Part shown: positions 10,320-22,099 of the stretch, in pieces
Layout of the letters: each line of letters starts with the position of its first letter
Numbering within the stretch: the first letter of the stretch is position 1
Source: Massospora cicadina
Lineage: Eukaryota; Entomophthoromycota; Entomophthoromycetes; Entomophthorales; Entomophthoraceae
Direction of reading: 5' to 3'
DNA length: 64,000 bases
Assembly: GCA_022478985.1 (NCBI GenBank)
Contig: JAKSZP010017504.1
Coordinates: forward strand, 1-64,000
Position numbers and translations under genes: made by a program
Notes under the pieces: model-generated
Databases searched by the model: none
What the model was told of the DNA's origin: nothing
The model's input: the letters and a program-made list of their open reading frames with translations, nothing else

Positions 10320-13300
10320 GAGTTGACAATCCACTCAGAAAGCTAAATAATCCACTACATCATAATTGATTGATATTTTACTAATACTGGCATAGGTGAT
10401 TTGTTGTTTTATTAGGCCTCCATGCCCTACAACTTTGTGCAGAGCTTTTATATTGCTGTGTGTTCCATCAATTTAGTAGTTAATTTCACTTTCCATTTAT
10501 TAATTTATTAATCTATGCGTTCTTCATTTCAGTATTTTCAATTGCTTTCTTCAGTGAACTTTGGATCTCCTGGAGTTCATCCCTGATATCTCCTTTTATC
10601 ATCTGTTGGAATAATTTATGAAATTTCTGGTACATAACTTGAACAGCAGGTAATCTTGATAATCCATTAATAATCTGTTGGGCTACTCTCACTCTGTGTA
10701 TAATTTCAAACTTGTATGCTTGAAGTATAAAGCCCATCATGCTAGTTGCCCTCCTGGTGTTTTTGAATATGCAACCAACGTAGAGATGAGTGTTCAGTCG
10801 TGATCTTGAATTGCATCCATGAATATACACTCAAAATTGTTCAGGCATATATCACCATGAGGCATTTGTGCTCCATTATGGTAAAGTTCCTTTCCACCAG
10901 CATTAATATCTGACTCACATACGCCACAGGATGCTCATCCACGTTTTCATCTAATTGACTCAAACATCTCTGATTTCCATTAATGAGGCATCCAACATAA
11001 TTTTTACCAATTAAAATTTGGATACTCTAGAATGTGAGTAATCATTAGATATTTTCAGAAATCATTAAAAATTCTTGAACTTCCTCATTCCATAAAAATC
11101 CTTTTTGGATCATTCAATAGGTACATTGATGAATCTAGTACTAAAAAAATAGTACATTGATGATTTGGCTTCTGGCAAAATCTTTGACAAAATTAGCAAT
11201 AGTAGCTGACATACCAAGAAAGAATTGTATATCCCAAACAATCTTCAGGGTAACATCCATTAATGGCTATTATCTTCTGCAGTTGAGGTTGTAATCTGCT
11301 GGAGTTTATCACAAACCCCAAGTGTCTAATCTCTTTTATAGAAATGCCGTTTTCATGGCTTTATTTGTAAATTTATCACTGCTGGGATCTTGAATTGTTC
11401 TTCCAAATGTTCCAGATGATCAGTGAATTTACTACTAAAAATGTCAATGTCATTCAAGTACAAAAAAGTCAGGACAATTTCAAATCACTTATGATGGAAT
11501 CCAACACCTGTTAGAAGGTAGTCAGCGATTACATAATCTCTGGGACATGCTTGTTGGCTGGTATAATCCTTGTGTGGTGACTATTGCACACTTCTCTTGG
11601 TACTCTTTAGGTAAGTCTATCTTCTGATACCCTGAGATAAAATCCATGGATGATAAGAACTTGGCTTCCCTAAACGAATGAGTGTGTTGTCTATCTTTGG
11701 CAATGAATATGAATCTTTTTTAGTAATGTTATTTACCTTGCAATAATTGATCAACATTAAGTTAATTCATCCTTTTTCTTCGCTATAAGGATCAGACTCT
11801 CCCATGGTCTTAAAGAAGGTACAAGTAGTCCATGTTTAATTAGTTTACTGATTTTTTGCCAACTACTGCTTCAGCAGTATCAGATAAGTGGAAGGTTTAT
11901 ATCTGTGTCAGTGGATATTCCTCAGTATCAACCTTATGGATCACATTTCTAGCTCATCTGAGATTATGGTCATCCTGTGAAAATATCACCCAATAAATTT
12001 CAAATAATGAGACACTTCCTCCCTCAATATTAGATAACACTTCAAATTACTCTTAATCAACCAGTACATTAATGTTTTCAGCAACGGCCGCCAGTAACCC
12101 CATTTATTCTGGCGTCACAAAATCATGAAACTCTCTTATTTCAGCAGTCATGATTAGATGAGAAAACGCAATAAAAATTTCCACCTTCATACGTTTTTTT
12201 TTCTCAGAGTGGCCAGTAGAACTCATATTTTACTGTGGCCTGACATTATATTCCCTAGAGATACCCAAGGCTTCAGTCTTTATTTTTTTCCATAGGGCGA
12301 CAAATTCAACATATAATTGTTCTGGTATTTCTATAGTTAACCCTGTGTTAACTATTAATCACATTTCCAGTGTAATGGTAATTGGCTTTTTTGTTCTTAA
12401 TTGTATCCCATAATTCTCAAGGATCTGCATTGACATTTCCCTAATTTTTCTTCCAAGAAACTTGTAATAAATGTGAATTATACCATCACTGTAATTAAAT
12501 TTAAAGATCAATCTTCTTTATTAGCGGAGATTCTCCTTTCTGCTGATATACCAATGTCAGCATTTTCCCTTAAAATTGTTAAGGTATTCTCCTCAAAATT
12601 TCATTTGAAACCATATTTGGAGATCTATGCTATAGTGAGAATGGTATAATATTGATTTGCCAATACTATGGCAGGAGCTTATACCACCATGATTTTAAAC
12701 CAAAGAGGCAGTGCACTGTATGCCACATAAGATATTGTATTATCTGATCTAGTAGTTTCATATTCTCTCTGTTAGAAAAAGTCTGAAGAGAGATTCATTT
12801 GCTTCAGCAACTTGAAAAACGATATTAATGGGCATTCTGCTGTCAACAATTGCCTGTACTTTACTAGATTATCTAGCTATCCGCATGAATAAACTCAGAG
12901 TATTGTAATAAGGTATTTACTGAGTGATTTGTGGCATCATTTGCTGAATCTATAGTATGAATTTATTGTGTGGTTAAATTAGGGAAGGATTTTTTGATTG
13001 CACTGATAGGGCGAGAAACATTCACATCATCAAGTTTTATTTTTAGAAAAATTTTCAGCATTTTCAGAAGCTCTGATCATTTCCTCTAGCTAACAGCCAT
13101 AAGTCCAAGTGAACTCTTTTATAATCTCTGGGTCAATACTCTTTTCCTTTGCTCTAGTGATTGCATTTTTCCCAAATTAACAACCTGATAGAGTGTATCA
13201 GGTGTGTCTTTATCTACAAACAAAAAAAAATAGAAAATCTAATCTATAATTGATTATGTCAGGGGGAACAGGATTAATTGCAGTGATAGATTGTTCCATA

Positions 13301-14632
13301 ACAAGACCTCTGATTCTATTCCTTAATCCTTTCTGGCATCCTTTTTTTAATCCTAACCGGATTTACTTGCTCCTTTTTTTATTGCTTTAACATTGAGCAG
13401 CGAAATGTCCAGAGTTTTCACATTTGTGGTAGCAATATTTGAGATCTATCTACCCATTTTGGTCCTATAGATTTGTTTCCTGTTACTACTCAATTTTTTA
13501 ATTCCTTACTGGCTTAGTGAACTTCGCCATATTCTAATTTATTTTTAGTGGTAATGTATTTAAAAAAATTCTAAAGTGCAAAAAAGTTAATATTAACAGC
13601 TTGAGGTACTCCATCATCTGTGATGTGTAGGTTTGGTCTTCAAGTGCTGAAACTATGGCACAGTGCAGATCTCTGTGGGCTGAAGCGCCATCTGTATTGC
13701 AACACATGGATCAAAATCTGACAGAACTTTTGCACCCATCAGGATTTGCACTTACAGATAATATTGGTTGGTGAAAGTGACTAAGGTATGTCCTTCTTAA
13801 ATTGAATTCTTATGAACTCCTGTTTGCGGCTAACCATTCACTCAGGGCTGCTTAACTTGTTCATTATTGCTTTATTGGAGTCATTGTACGCCCAATTATC
13901 ACCTTTTTAAGTCGGGCAACATCAGATTTTGGCAATCTGTGTCTAGTGAGTTCATAACTGTTACTGATTTCCAGCGGCCAATGTATATGAACATCATCAT
14001 TTCAAATAGGTGTGAAATATCAGAGCATTATCCCATTGGAAGATAAGTAATTCAGACTCATAAAAAACCTTCTGTAACTGCTGTGGTGGAAGGTGTATGC
14101 CCAGTAACCCTACCAACAATGGGGTTTCTTTGGGGGTCATCTTCAAATTTCAGTGGAAGCTCCAGGCATACTTCCCTATGCTGTACTTTCATAGAGGAAC
14201 TTTCTTCATCTATCTCATTGTCAGCCCCATCTGCCTCTATCTGACACAATCACACTTGTGATTTTTGAGTTCATGTAGATGCTTTGGTATTTGCGCTACA
14301 TTATCCTGAATCCAGTGGAGATTTTCTTTATCTGCCTCTAAAGAAGTCTTATGGAGCATTAACTATTATATTACTTCAGTCTCATTCCACTCTGGGGAGG
14401 TAACTTCCATAAAGATCATTGTTGACCTTAGTGACCTGTTCTATTCTTTCTCATCATTAGTTACTCATTTATCCAAGGTAGATTAGATTGTGATGCCAAA
14501 TTCAGTACATTCTTGTTCACCATTTAAAGTTCAGTCCAAGACTGATGAAGTTTGTTTTTATATGACATTCTTTTGATAATTTCTGACATAATATGTGGCC
14601 TGAAAACTCAACTACCTCTGGTAGTGAGCACT
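10320..14632 (-). mobile_element. Eroded, AT-rich Ty3/gypsy element (I), relative of element H
   Basis: The minus strand is alignable by eye with the 9.6-kb element at 49069-58663 from integrase (10320-10850) through RNase H, RT (about 11000-11950) and protease (about 12300-12900) to gag (13100-14600). Examples are the integrase N-terminus near 10420 and the frame at 10830-10513, which matches the equivalent region at 53540-53268. A CCHC-like knuckle is read near 13390-13440 (KCENSGHFAAQC). The primer site at 14610-14632 reads TTTAGTGCTCACTAC, one G-to-A change from that of element H. Stops are dense and the composition is much more AT-rich than in H. The 3' half of integrase and the 3' LTR are missing. 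Confidence 0.8.
14058..14249 (-). pseudogene. Gag-region fragment of element I
   Basis: This is the only longer open stretch in the gag portion of the eroded element. It has no recognisable domain by itself. Its position between the primer site and the knuckle is the reason for calling it gag. Confidence 0.4.
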
Positions 14633-14639
14633 AAATAAA

Positions 14640-15428
14640 CTTTTGGGTTTATTCCACAGATTCTAGGTGTGAATTTTTATATTGTTGATTAAGATAATAA
14701 TGGGTGGATTGACAATTATATAAAGATAATTATCCTAGTTGAGTTCTTAACAACCAACATGAGTAAGTCTTTAATTATAGACAGGTGCTGATACTCTTCC
14801 TTATAATTATTTAAAGATTTTTCTAGATTTAGGATAGCTTTATCCTTTCACACTTCTATTGGACTAGTTAAAACTACTTTAAAAAGGAAAACTAAACCTT
14901 TAACTCTAATCTAAAGAGTTGGCACAAAACAAATAGATAGGAGAAAGCTATCTTTTCCACATTAATCACAAAAGCCAATACTATTGTACAGCTTTGTTAA
15001 TATCTTTCCAATGTGAACTATATTACAATCCTTTATTAAATAAAATAAATGAATTATATAGGAAATTTGGTACCCAACTCTTCTATTGGTAAATCAATAG
15101 TAATGGCATTCATTGCTAATGAATTTAGTCCTTGAAAGCTGTCAGAAACAATGATTATTTCATCCACTTAGTCATACTTCACCATCTCTAGGCCATAAGC
15201 CCTTCTGGGTTAGATATTTAAAGAGCATATATCAACATTTTTACTTACTTCCAGTAGATTAACCTTATTAATCTAGAAACCTGCTTAGATAATGGGCCCT
15301 TTTACTTATAAATAGCAGTTCACATTGCTTTTATCTAACCTGAAAGTTGCTGCCAATAAAAGCTTTGTCAATGCTTCAGCAACTGCTAATAAACCCTTAT
15401 TATCTGGTGACAAACCCCAATTGATCTA
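14640..15428 (-). repeat. Probable 5' LTR of element I
   Basis: This AT-rich sequence lies immediately upstream, on the minus strand, of the primer site of element I. A short stretch near 14670-14710 resembles the LTR end of element H. The outer boundary is not visible. No gene was seen. Confidence 0.45.
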
Positions 15429-15582
15429 TGTAAGAATATTCTAAATATTTGAGGTGGGTCAACCTTGGGACAAATATACCACACTGAGAATTTTTCTAGC
15501 TAATACAGGTTTCAAACTCAAAACCTGCACTAGGGTGGAAGCAGTTTTACCTGCCAGGCTAAACACCCTCTGTAAGAATATT
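15429..15582 (-). mobile_element. Short tRNA-derived SINE (15441-15570) with 12-bp target duplication
   Basis: On the minus strand the unit has an A-box-like GTTTAGCCTGGCAGG near its start, a B-box-like GAGTTTGAAACC, and a 3' tail ending in a GACCCACCTCAAATA motif. It is about 130 bp. TGTAAGAATATT is repeated directly at 15429-15440 and 15571-15582. It is a near-copy of the unit at 16436-16564. Confidence 0.85.
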
Positions 15583-16421
15583 TAAATTATTAATCTTTTA
15601 ACTTATAATCAAAATACTTGTAAACATTGTCAGGGATTATCTCTGATAGATTATACTAAGCTGGAAGAATCAATTCTAGAAAATAGTTAGCCTATTGAGA
15701 ATTAAACAATATTTTCTAAAATAATATTAACTCATGCATCTGCTTTAGGTTTTCTTATAATAAATTGTCCCCCAGTGGATAAAAAAGATAATATATTATA
15801 ATATTTAACTGGATGATGTGGACATTCCAAAAACTCAATAACTACTATATTTCCACCTATCATCAAAAGTAGGTTTAATTGAATATAATATAATAAAATG
15901 ATATGTAATCTAATTTTTATACACTTTTCTTTAACTCACTGTCATGTCTGTTCACTGGATAAATGATACAGTGTCTTTGGCAAAATTAAAAATGTTTGTC
16001 TGTCTGTCTGTTTGTGTCTGTCCAAATCCAAAATTAAATCAATTTAGTACGCTAAATTTTTATCCATTCAGCTGGTGATTGGTTAACATTTATAAGAGTT
16101 CAGCTGTGTAACTATTGTTTTGAGTTTCTAGGTTGTAGGGTTTCCAAGTAGTTGTTAGTAATAAATTAAATATAATTCTATAATTTCAACTAATCTGTAT
16201 TAGCTCAACTAATCTCTATAAATTCACCAATTTTCTCACCCAAAACTAAACAAAAATAGTGAATGGTAAACAATTAAGCTTAAGGTTAATTTAGAGTAGC
16301 AGTTTCTTTTTAGCATTAGTGGTGCCCAACCCAAAAGGGGGGCCGCCACACATCCTTAGAGTAGCAGTTTCAATATTTGACTCCATATTTTTCCATTTAA
16401 CTTTATCATTCAATTCATTTC
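15583..16421. other. AT-rich intergenic segment, no gene
   Basis: No coding frame was seen. A short (GTCT)n run lies at 15996-16012. The motif TTCACTGGATAAATGATACA (15951-15970), followed by a GTCTTTGGCAAAA stretch, recurs in diverged form near 59232 and 62035. Confidence 0.6.
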
Positions 16422-16578
16422 ATTCAATTTATTTAAAATAATAGTTGAGGTGGGTTGACCTTGGGACAAATATACCACACCAAGAATTTTTCTAGCCAGT
16501 ACATTTTGAACTTGAAACCTGCACTAGGGTGAAAGTAGTTTTACCTGACAGGCTAACCACCCTCATTCAATTTATTTA
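16422..16578 (-). mobile_element. Short tRNA-derived SINE (16436-16564) with 14-bp target duplication
   Basis: ATTCAATTTATTTA flanks the unit at 16422-16435 and 16565-16578. The minus strand carries GGTTAGCCTGTCAGG (A box), a degraded B box and the shared tail GACCCACCTCAA... before the A/T-rich end. It sits just outside the 3' end of the Helitron at 16586. Confidence 0.88.
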
Positions 16579-16849
16579 TTTAGTACTAGCAGATTACCCG
16601 TGCTTTGCAATGGAGTTTCATGTTGTACATGTTAAAAATGTTAGTCTAATTAATAAAGTTCAATTAAAGTAGGTTTCTTATAAATAAATAGCTGTTGCCC
16701 ACAACTTTGTTTGTGTAATTTTCAAATTAATGTGATAATATTAGTATGAGTACCTGACATGCATTGCAATGCTACTCAAAGATAGAAAGTGTTTGTGTTT
16801 TAATTCTGTTTATTGAAGCGCTTTAGGATACACAATATTTTTTGTTTTT

Positions 16850-18090
16850 CCATCTGGTGCATACATGAATAAATCAAAAGGATTTCCAACGTGTGAGCAG
16901 GCCACATACAGCTGTCCATGTGAGAATCATGGATCTTTCAAATTTAGTCCACACACTTGTAGCAATTGTCCCTGTGCTTTGTTGATGGTCATTGCAAATG
17001 CGAGTCACACTGGAAACTGCAAACATCTGAGTTCAAATGGCATATCTGTTGGAATCATTGGGATGCATGGCAACAATAAATCTCCTTTAAATTTTCCATT
17101 TAATATTGTAGCTTCAATGATATTGTTCATCATCTTTAACACCAAAAGCCTGGTACTGTTGCAAAGCTGTGGTGGATTGATGTTTCAGAGAAAAATGATA
17201 GGATGCCAATTTTCAATGTTAAAACATGCAGCGACATACCTGGCAAATCAAGTGAATTCAAGAATTTGTTGGATAATTGACAACTTCATATTGATTCATT
17301 ACAGTATCAATGGACTTATATGTTGTCACTTCACCTGGTATCTCATTTTGAATGCTGAAATTGATGGCATTGACATCATTGTTTTTGGCTGCTAGTATAG
17401 CACGTGAACTTAGCCACTGATGATTTTTGTAATTCTGTGCAATATTTGGGAAAACTTTGTGAATCAATTCATCTGTGGTTGCTGTGATTTTACAGAAGTT
17501 TGTTGGCAATATGATACATTGTGTGAATTCAAGGATTGCCATTTTCCCATTCCCAATATCCAACAATTGTTTTGCAAAATGTTCAGCAGATGCATTATGT
17601 TTTAGATGTACATGCATATTGGTCTTCAAAGTTGATTTCTGTACGTGTCGCTATAAAACTGATGATTTGGGACATGCATTAAGTTCATCAGCGGGTGTTG
17701 AACGTGGTATAACTGGTAGAATTTGTCAAAAATCACCATACAATAAAATGAGTGCACCACCAAAGAGCTGTTCATTTCCTCTCAGCTTTTAGTGTAAAAT
17801 AAGTGCTTCCAGTGCTTTTTTGTGTGCCATAGTACATTCATCCCATATAATGAGTTGAAATGATTGATGTACTTTACCCATTCCAAAATTTTTCTTGGTA
17901 TTGCATGTGGGTGTCTCAGTGTTTTGCATATTCAACAGCAATTTCAGTGCTGAATGCGCTGTTTGGCCACCATCCAAAAGAGTTGCTGCAATTCCAGATG
18001 ATGCAATTGCCAGTGCAATATTTTTTGTAATAAGTGTCTGAAATGGAGCTTGTAAGATTTGATTACAGACTGACAGAATTGACAGTGAGT
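16850..18090 (-). pseudogene. C-terminal half of Helitron PIF1-like helicase
   Basis: In Helitrons this helicase unwinds DNA during rolling-circle transposition. Minus-strand frames read ALAIASSGIAATLLDGG and IIWDECTMAHKKALEAL (helicase motif II, DE, near 17850), then, after breaks, FPVRLAFAMTINKAQGQ (near 17000) and SHGQLYVACSHVG (near 16915). These are in the order expected of the family. The Walker A part and everything upstream are absent: the readable homology starts close to the tRNA-like sequence that bounds the inserted LINE. There are several frameshifts. Plus-strand open frames over the same stretch are shadows. Confidence 0.85.
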
Positions 18091-18099
18091 TTAAAAAAA

Positions 18100-18184
18100 G
18101 TGTATAAAAAGTAATTACGCCAGGATTCAAACAACTGACCTTTTAAAGAGTTGAAGTTTAGAGCCAAAAGCTGAGCCAATTATG
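18100..18184 (-). other. tRNA-like sequence bearing the LINE C target site
   Basis: The minus strand reads CATAATTGGCTCAGC (A-box-like TGGCTCAGC), then an anticodon-arm-like CAACTCTTTAAAAGG, B-box-like GTTTGAATCC and a final TAATTACTTTTT with a pol III-type T run. Part of the anticodon stem seems deleted. The first 12 bases (18173-18184) are one copy of the LINE target duplication. The same sequence flanks LINE D at 42626-42700. It could be a tRNA pseudogene carried by the Helitron. Confidence 0.55.
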
Positions 18185-18344
18185 GTAGATTCTTTTAAAA
18201 CTCCATAATTTATTAAAATAGAGATTTAAGATATAAGTAAGATAGGAGGGAGGAATACAGGCGATTCAGCCAAAAGTAAAAAGGATCAGGGTTTTAAGCC
18301 ACTAGAGTTCTACCACCTCAGACCATTGCTGATTGGCAATCGTT

Positions 18345-21300
18345 ATTGCTAGCCATGGTTCAGCATCATCAGGCTTACAGGCCATTCAATTCTCAGTTGA
18401 TTAGTTGCCCCATCATGTGCGATGAGTGATCCAGCGGGGAAAGCCAAACATGTGGCTTTATAACACCCAGGGATTATGTGCAAAAATTTTGAGATCTGAC
18501 AGAGCTGATCAAAAGTAATCCAAATGGTCTTCAGTATCAAACCTCTGTGGTGGGGGCGCTCGTTGCTCAAAACCTTGGTGACAAGCACACAGTGAATTAC
18601 CCAAATTTAATAATTATAAATGAAGGCTTGTAGTTGGATCAGAGCCATTCTCAGGGTTTTTGTAAAGAAAAGGTCCTGCAATGGATGTATACCCGGTGGC
18701 AAATGTTTGCCTGATAGGATGTAATGCATCGTAGACCAGTATTTTTTGAACACAGCGCATTCATGATAATGGTGTGCTATGTCTGCTTTCAGTTCAGCAC
18801 ATATGGGGCATTCTTTGTGCTAGTAGTCTGGTTCGCTGTGCTTGCCCAATTTGAATGCCTGATTTAGGATCTGCCAGGTTACTGAACGCTGTTTGGCCAT
18901 TACCAAGCGGGAGTTCAGGCCCAAAATTAACTCCTTTGTTGGGTAGTTAGTGTCATGGCCTTTGGTAGTCCAGTCATTTAGGCTTTGTGGATGGGTGGGC
19001 GGATTGCGCCCCAGTTTTGGGAGCGGATCCCCATATTCTATCATCAATTTGTACCTTATTCTGATCGACTTGGTTGCATATTTGTTGGCAATTTGGTTAC
19101 GCTCCTCCCAGCTTGTTGTAGAAATCATTGCAGAATTATGTGCTTTGACGTCCCTCTGAATTTGGTCAGCCTCTCAATCCAGTCGCTAAAATGACCACCT
19201 GCCCTGGCACACGGCCCAATTGCATAGTCTCCAGTAGTGTGGGGAACCTTTTTGGGAGGTTATCCGCGGGTGGTTTGCCATCCATTCACATATCAATCAG
19301 GGGGAGACCAGCTTTTGAGGCCTTGGGCTCTTGCCCAGTTCACACCCCATGCTAGGGTCAGGCAGCGCATGTGCATCTGTGTTAGCTTCAGAAATGACTT
19401 CCCCCATATGCATTGGGCATGAGATTTGAAGTCCAGGAGGCCCATGCCTCCTTTGTTCTTTGGTTTTGACAGGGCTTCCAGTGGTATTGGTGCTGCCTTT
19501 GCCTTGAACCACAGGAAAGTTTGGAGCATTGACCTGATTTTCTTCTCTAAGTTTGGGCTCATTGGCAGCATGTGAGCAACATACCACAACTTTGAGAAGA
19601 TGAAGACATTTATTGCCTGCACTTTCTCCTTGAGGCATAGTCTGGCACTTTTCCAGCATGCCATTTGGATTGATAAGCTTGACAATACTTCTTGTTTGGT
19701 CTCCAGTACCGCTGGTCCCTTGTCATTGAAGAGTATCCCAAGGTATCAGACTGTCTGGGAGTTCATAATTGGTGTTGTGTCAGTTGGTGGGCTGAAGCTC
19801 AGGTTGCTGACCCTCATCACTGAGGTTTTTGCCAAGTTGATTTTTGTGTTCAATGCTAGCTGATAGAGGTTTAATAGTTCCTCAGCGCCCTGGAGGTCAG
19901 TTGAGGAGCTTATTCCTACTACTGTATCATCAGCAAATGCTAGCATCTTCAGTGGCATTTGGTTAGGGTGGACTAAACCCCAGAGCTTCGCGTCTGCTGC
20001 TGCCAGTAGAATGTTGGCTGCAAAGTTGAAGAATATTGTGACATAGGGTCGCCTTGGTGGAGACCTTGCCCAACAGGGATTTCGTTGGTTGCGCCATCTG
20101 TGACATTAACCTTCATTACCAGGCCTGAGTACAGCGTCATTATCCATGCTCAAAACATGTTGGGGATACTGACTGCCTTTAGTGCCTCATGTAGGAATGA
20201 CCATGCTACTCAGTCATACGCCTTTTCCATGTTGAAGAACATAAGGTACCCTTGTTCAATGCCCCTCATATCCTGGAGTACGCTCTGGACTGAACCAATG
20301 CTGTCCCATATACTACGGCCTTTGATGAAGCCGTGCTGGGCACTATGGAGCAGTGCGCGGTGCTGTTGCCATCAGTTGATTAGATAGTATGCGCGTGAGC
20401 AGTTTATAATTGGTGTTCAATAGTGCAATTGGGCGCCAGTTCTGAAGTTGGCATCTGAGGCCTTTTTTGTACAGAAGTACAATTTGGGTCTCATGGCCTC
20501 CCAGAATTTGTTTGCCATTGTGCAAACAGTGGTTAAAGAGGGCTTTGAGCTCTGGCGCAATGCAGTCTCAGAATATGCTGTATATTTCTGCACACATATT
20601 GTTGGGGCCTGGTGCTTTCATTCTTGGTGACTCCTTTAGCGCCCTCTTAACTTCATTGATAGAGATTTTGGCAGATAGCTTGGCGACGTCTTCCAGCGTA
20701 CAGCCACCCAGTGCCAGCTTGGCCAGGTCAATAAGGGTTTTGTCACCAATTTGCTCATTTCTCTTTGTTGGAAGAGATCACCATAAAAAAGCTTGACCTT
20801 CTTGCTTGATTGTTTTGGGGTCTGTTGATACTTCCCCTTCCGCTGTCTCCACTTCCCATACCCTAGCCTTAGTTCAGATTTCTTTGAGGTGTTTCAGGCC
20901 CTCTTTGGTCATCATCCCCGCTAGGCTCTGATATCAGTAAGTTGCATTGGTCCATCTCTCTGAGTCTTGCTTCATCATTATGGCCCAATACTTTTTGTGT
21001 GTTGTTCAGTACTCGTTCCACCAGTCTTTGCTGTCCCAGCAGGTGAGCCTCAGCCTTTCTAATTTAGACTTCAGTTGTTTCACGGTGGCAGTTTGCTTGT
21101 AGGAGGTCACTTTTTTGAACTTCATACTATCATGTTTCATTTTTGCTTTGATTTGGGTCCATCATTCTAGCAGGTCCAACTCTGGGTGGTTGTCCAGATA
21201 TGCTACCAGTTGATCCAGTCCAGCATCAACCTTTCAGCACCAATCCCCATCCCTCAGCGTGGCTGGTGCCAGTTGCCACTTGTGGTTCCTCGGAGGGTCA

Positions 21301-21990
21301 TCAAGGTTAATTTCCACCTGGATGACCATGTGGTCACTTTTGGCATTTATGCTAATCTCGCTGTTGGATGTCATCAGCCTGAGATCTGATGACACTAGGA
21401 TGTAATCTAAACGTGATCCTGACAGTGGGGATCTGGCGGCGTCATATGATCACCACTTTAGATTGGCCAGGTCATCATCCTTTTCTTCAATTGTTAGGCA
21501 CATCCCTTATTTGACTAGGTAAACCAGCATCTTGTCAGCTTTACTGTTAGGACATTCTCTCATCAGGTATGTATTCCAGCTCGCATTCATCCAACAGTTC
21601 AGGTCACCTGCTATTATGGTTGTCACTTCATATGGCATTTCCACTAAGAATTTCCAAAAAGTACAGTTTTAGTGGAGCTTCAATGGGGCGTAGACTGCTA
21701 CTGCTCGTATGCTCCTGCCAGTGTCTCTGTTTGTAGCCATCACTATCAAGATCCTACCAGTGTGGGTTTCTTCCATAAATTCCAGGTCTATTTTCTTGTC
21801 CATTTCAACTATTGCCATGTGGTCCATCCATAGGGCTTAGTAGCCTATCTGGTGGGACCACAGGTGTTTTTCGCGTTGTGGTTTGAGCTCAGCACCATTT
21901 CCTTTTGGTTACCAGCTTGTGTTTCTGAAATAAAAATTAGGTTAATATTATCATTAATTTTTAAATGGTGCATTTCCTCCTCCTCATTTG
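18345..21990 (-). pseudogene. LINE C ORF2: endonuclease, reverse transcriptase, C-terminal zinc motif
   Basis: The minus strand encodes an AP-type endonuclease (about 21900-21370), then reverse transcriptase (about 20950-19600) with NWRPIALLNTNYKLLTRIL (near 20420) and an intact catalytic FADDTVVG (near 19930), and a C-terminal CPICAELKADIAHHYHEC zinc motif (near 18790). In LINEs this protein nicks the target and primes cDNA on it. Frames change several times and a TGG to TAG stop lies just before the zinc motif. The catalytic Asp pair is better preserved here than in LINE D. Confidence 0.9.
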
Positions 21991-22099
21991 TATGCTCACC
22001 ATCCCCCAAGCATTTGTAGCTGCTATCCTCATTTCTGGCTGCCCTTTCACCATATGAGGTTTAGCATTGTCTGGGTTGTGGATTGAGTCCCATACAGAG

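Noticed and set aside
15990..16030. GTCTGTCTG run considered as telomere-like or CRISPR-like repeat
   Set aside because: It is a short tetranucleotide run without spacers; nothing prokaryotic is present.
16865..17395. Plus-strand open frame of 176 codons
   Set aside because: It lies antisense to the Helitron helicase, whose conserved motifs are on the minus strand.
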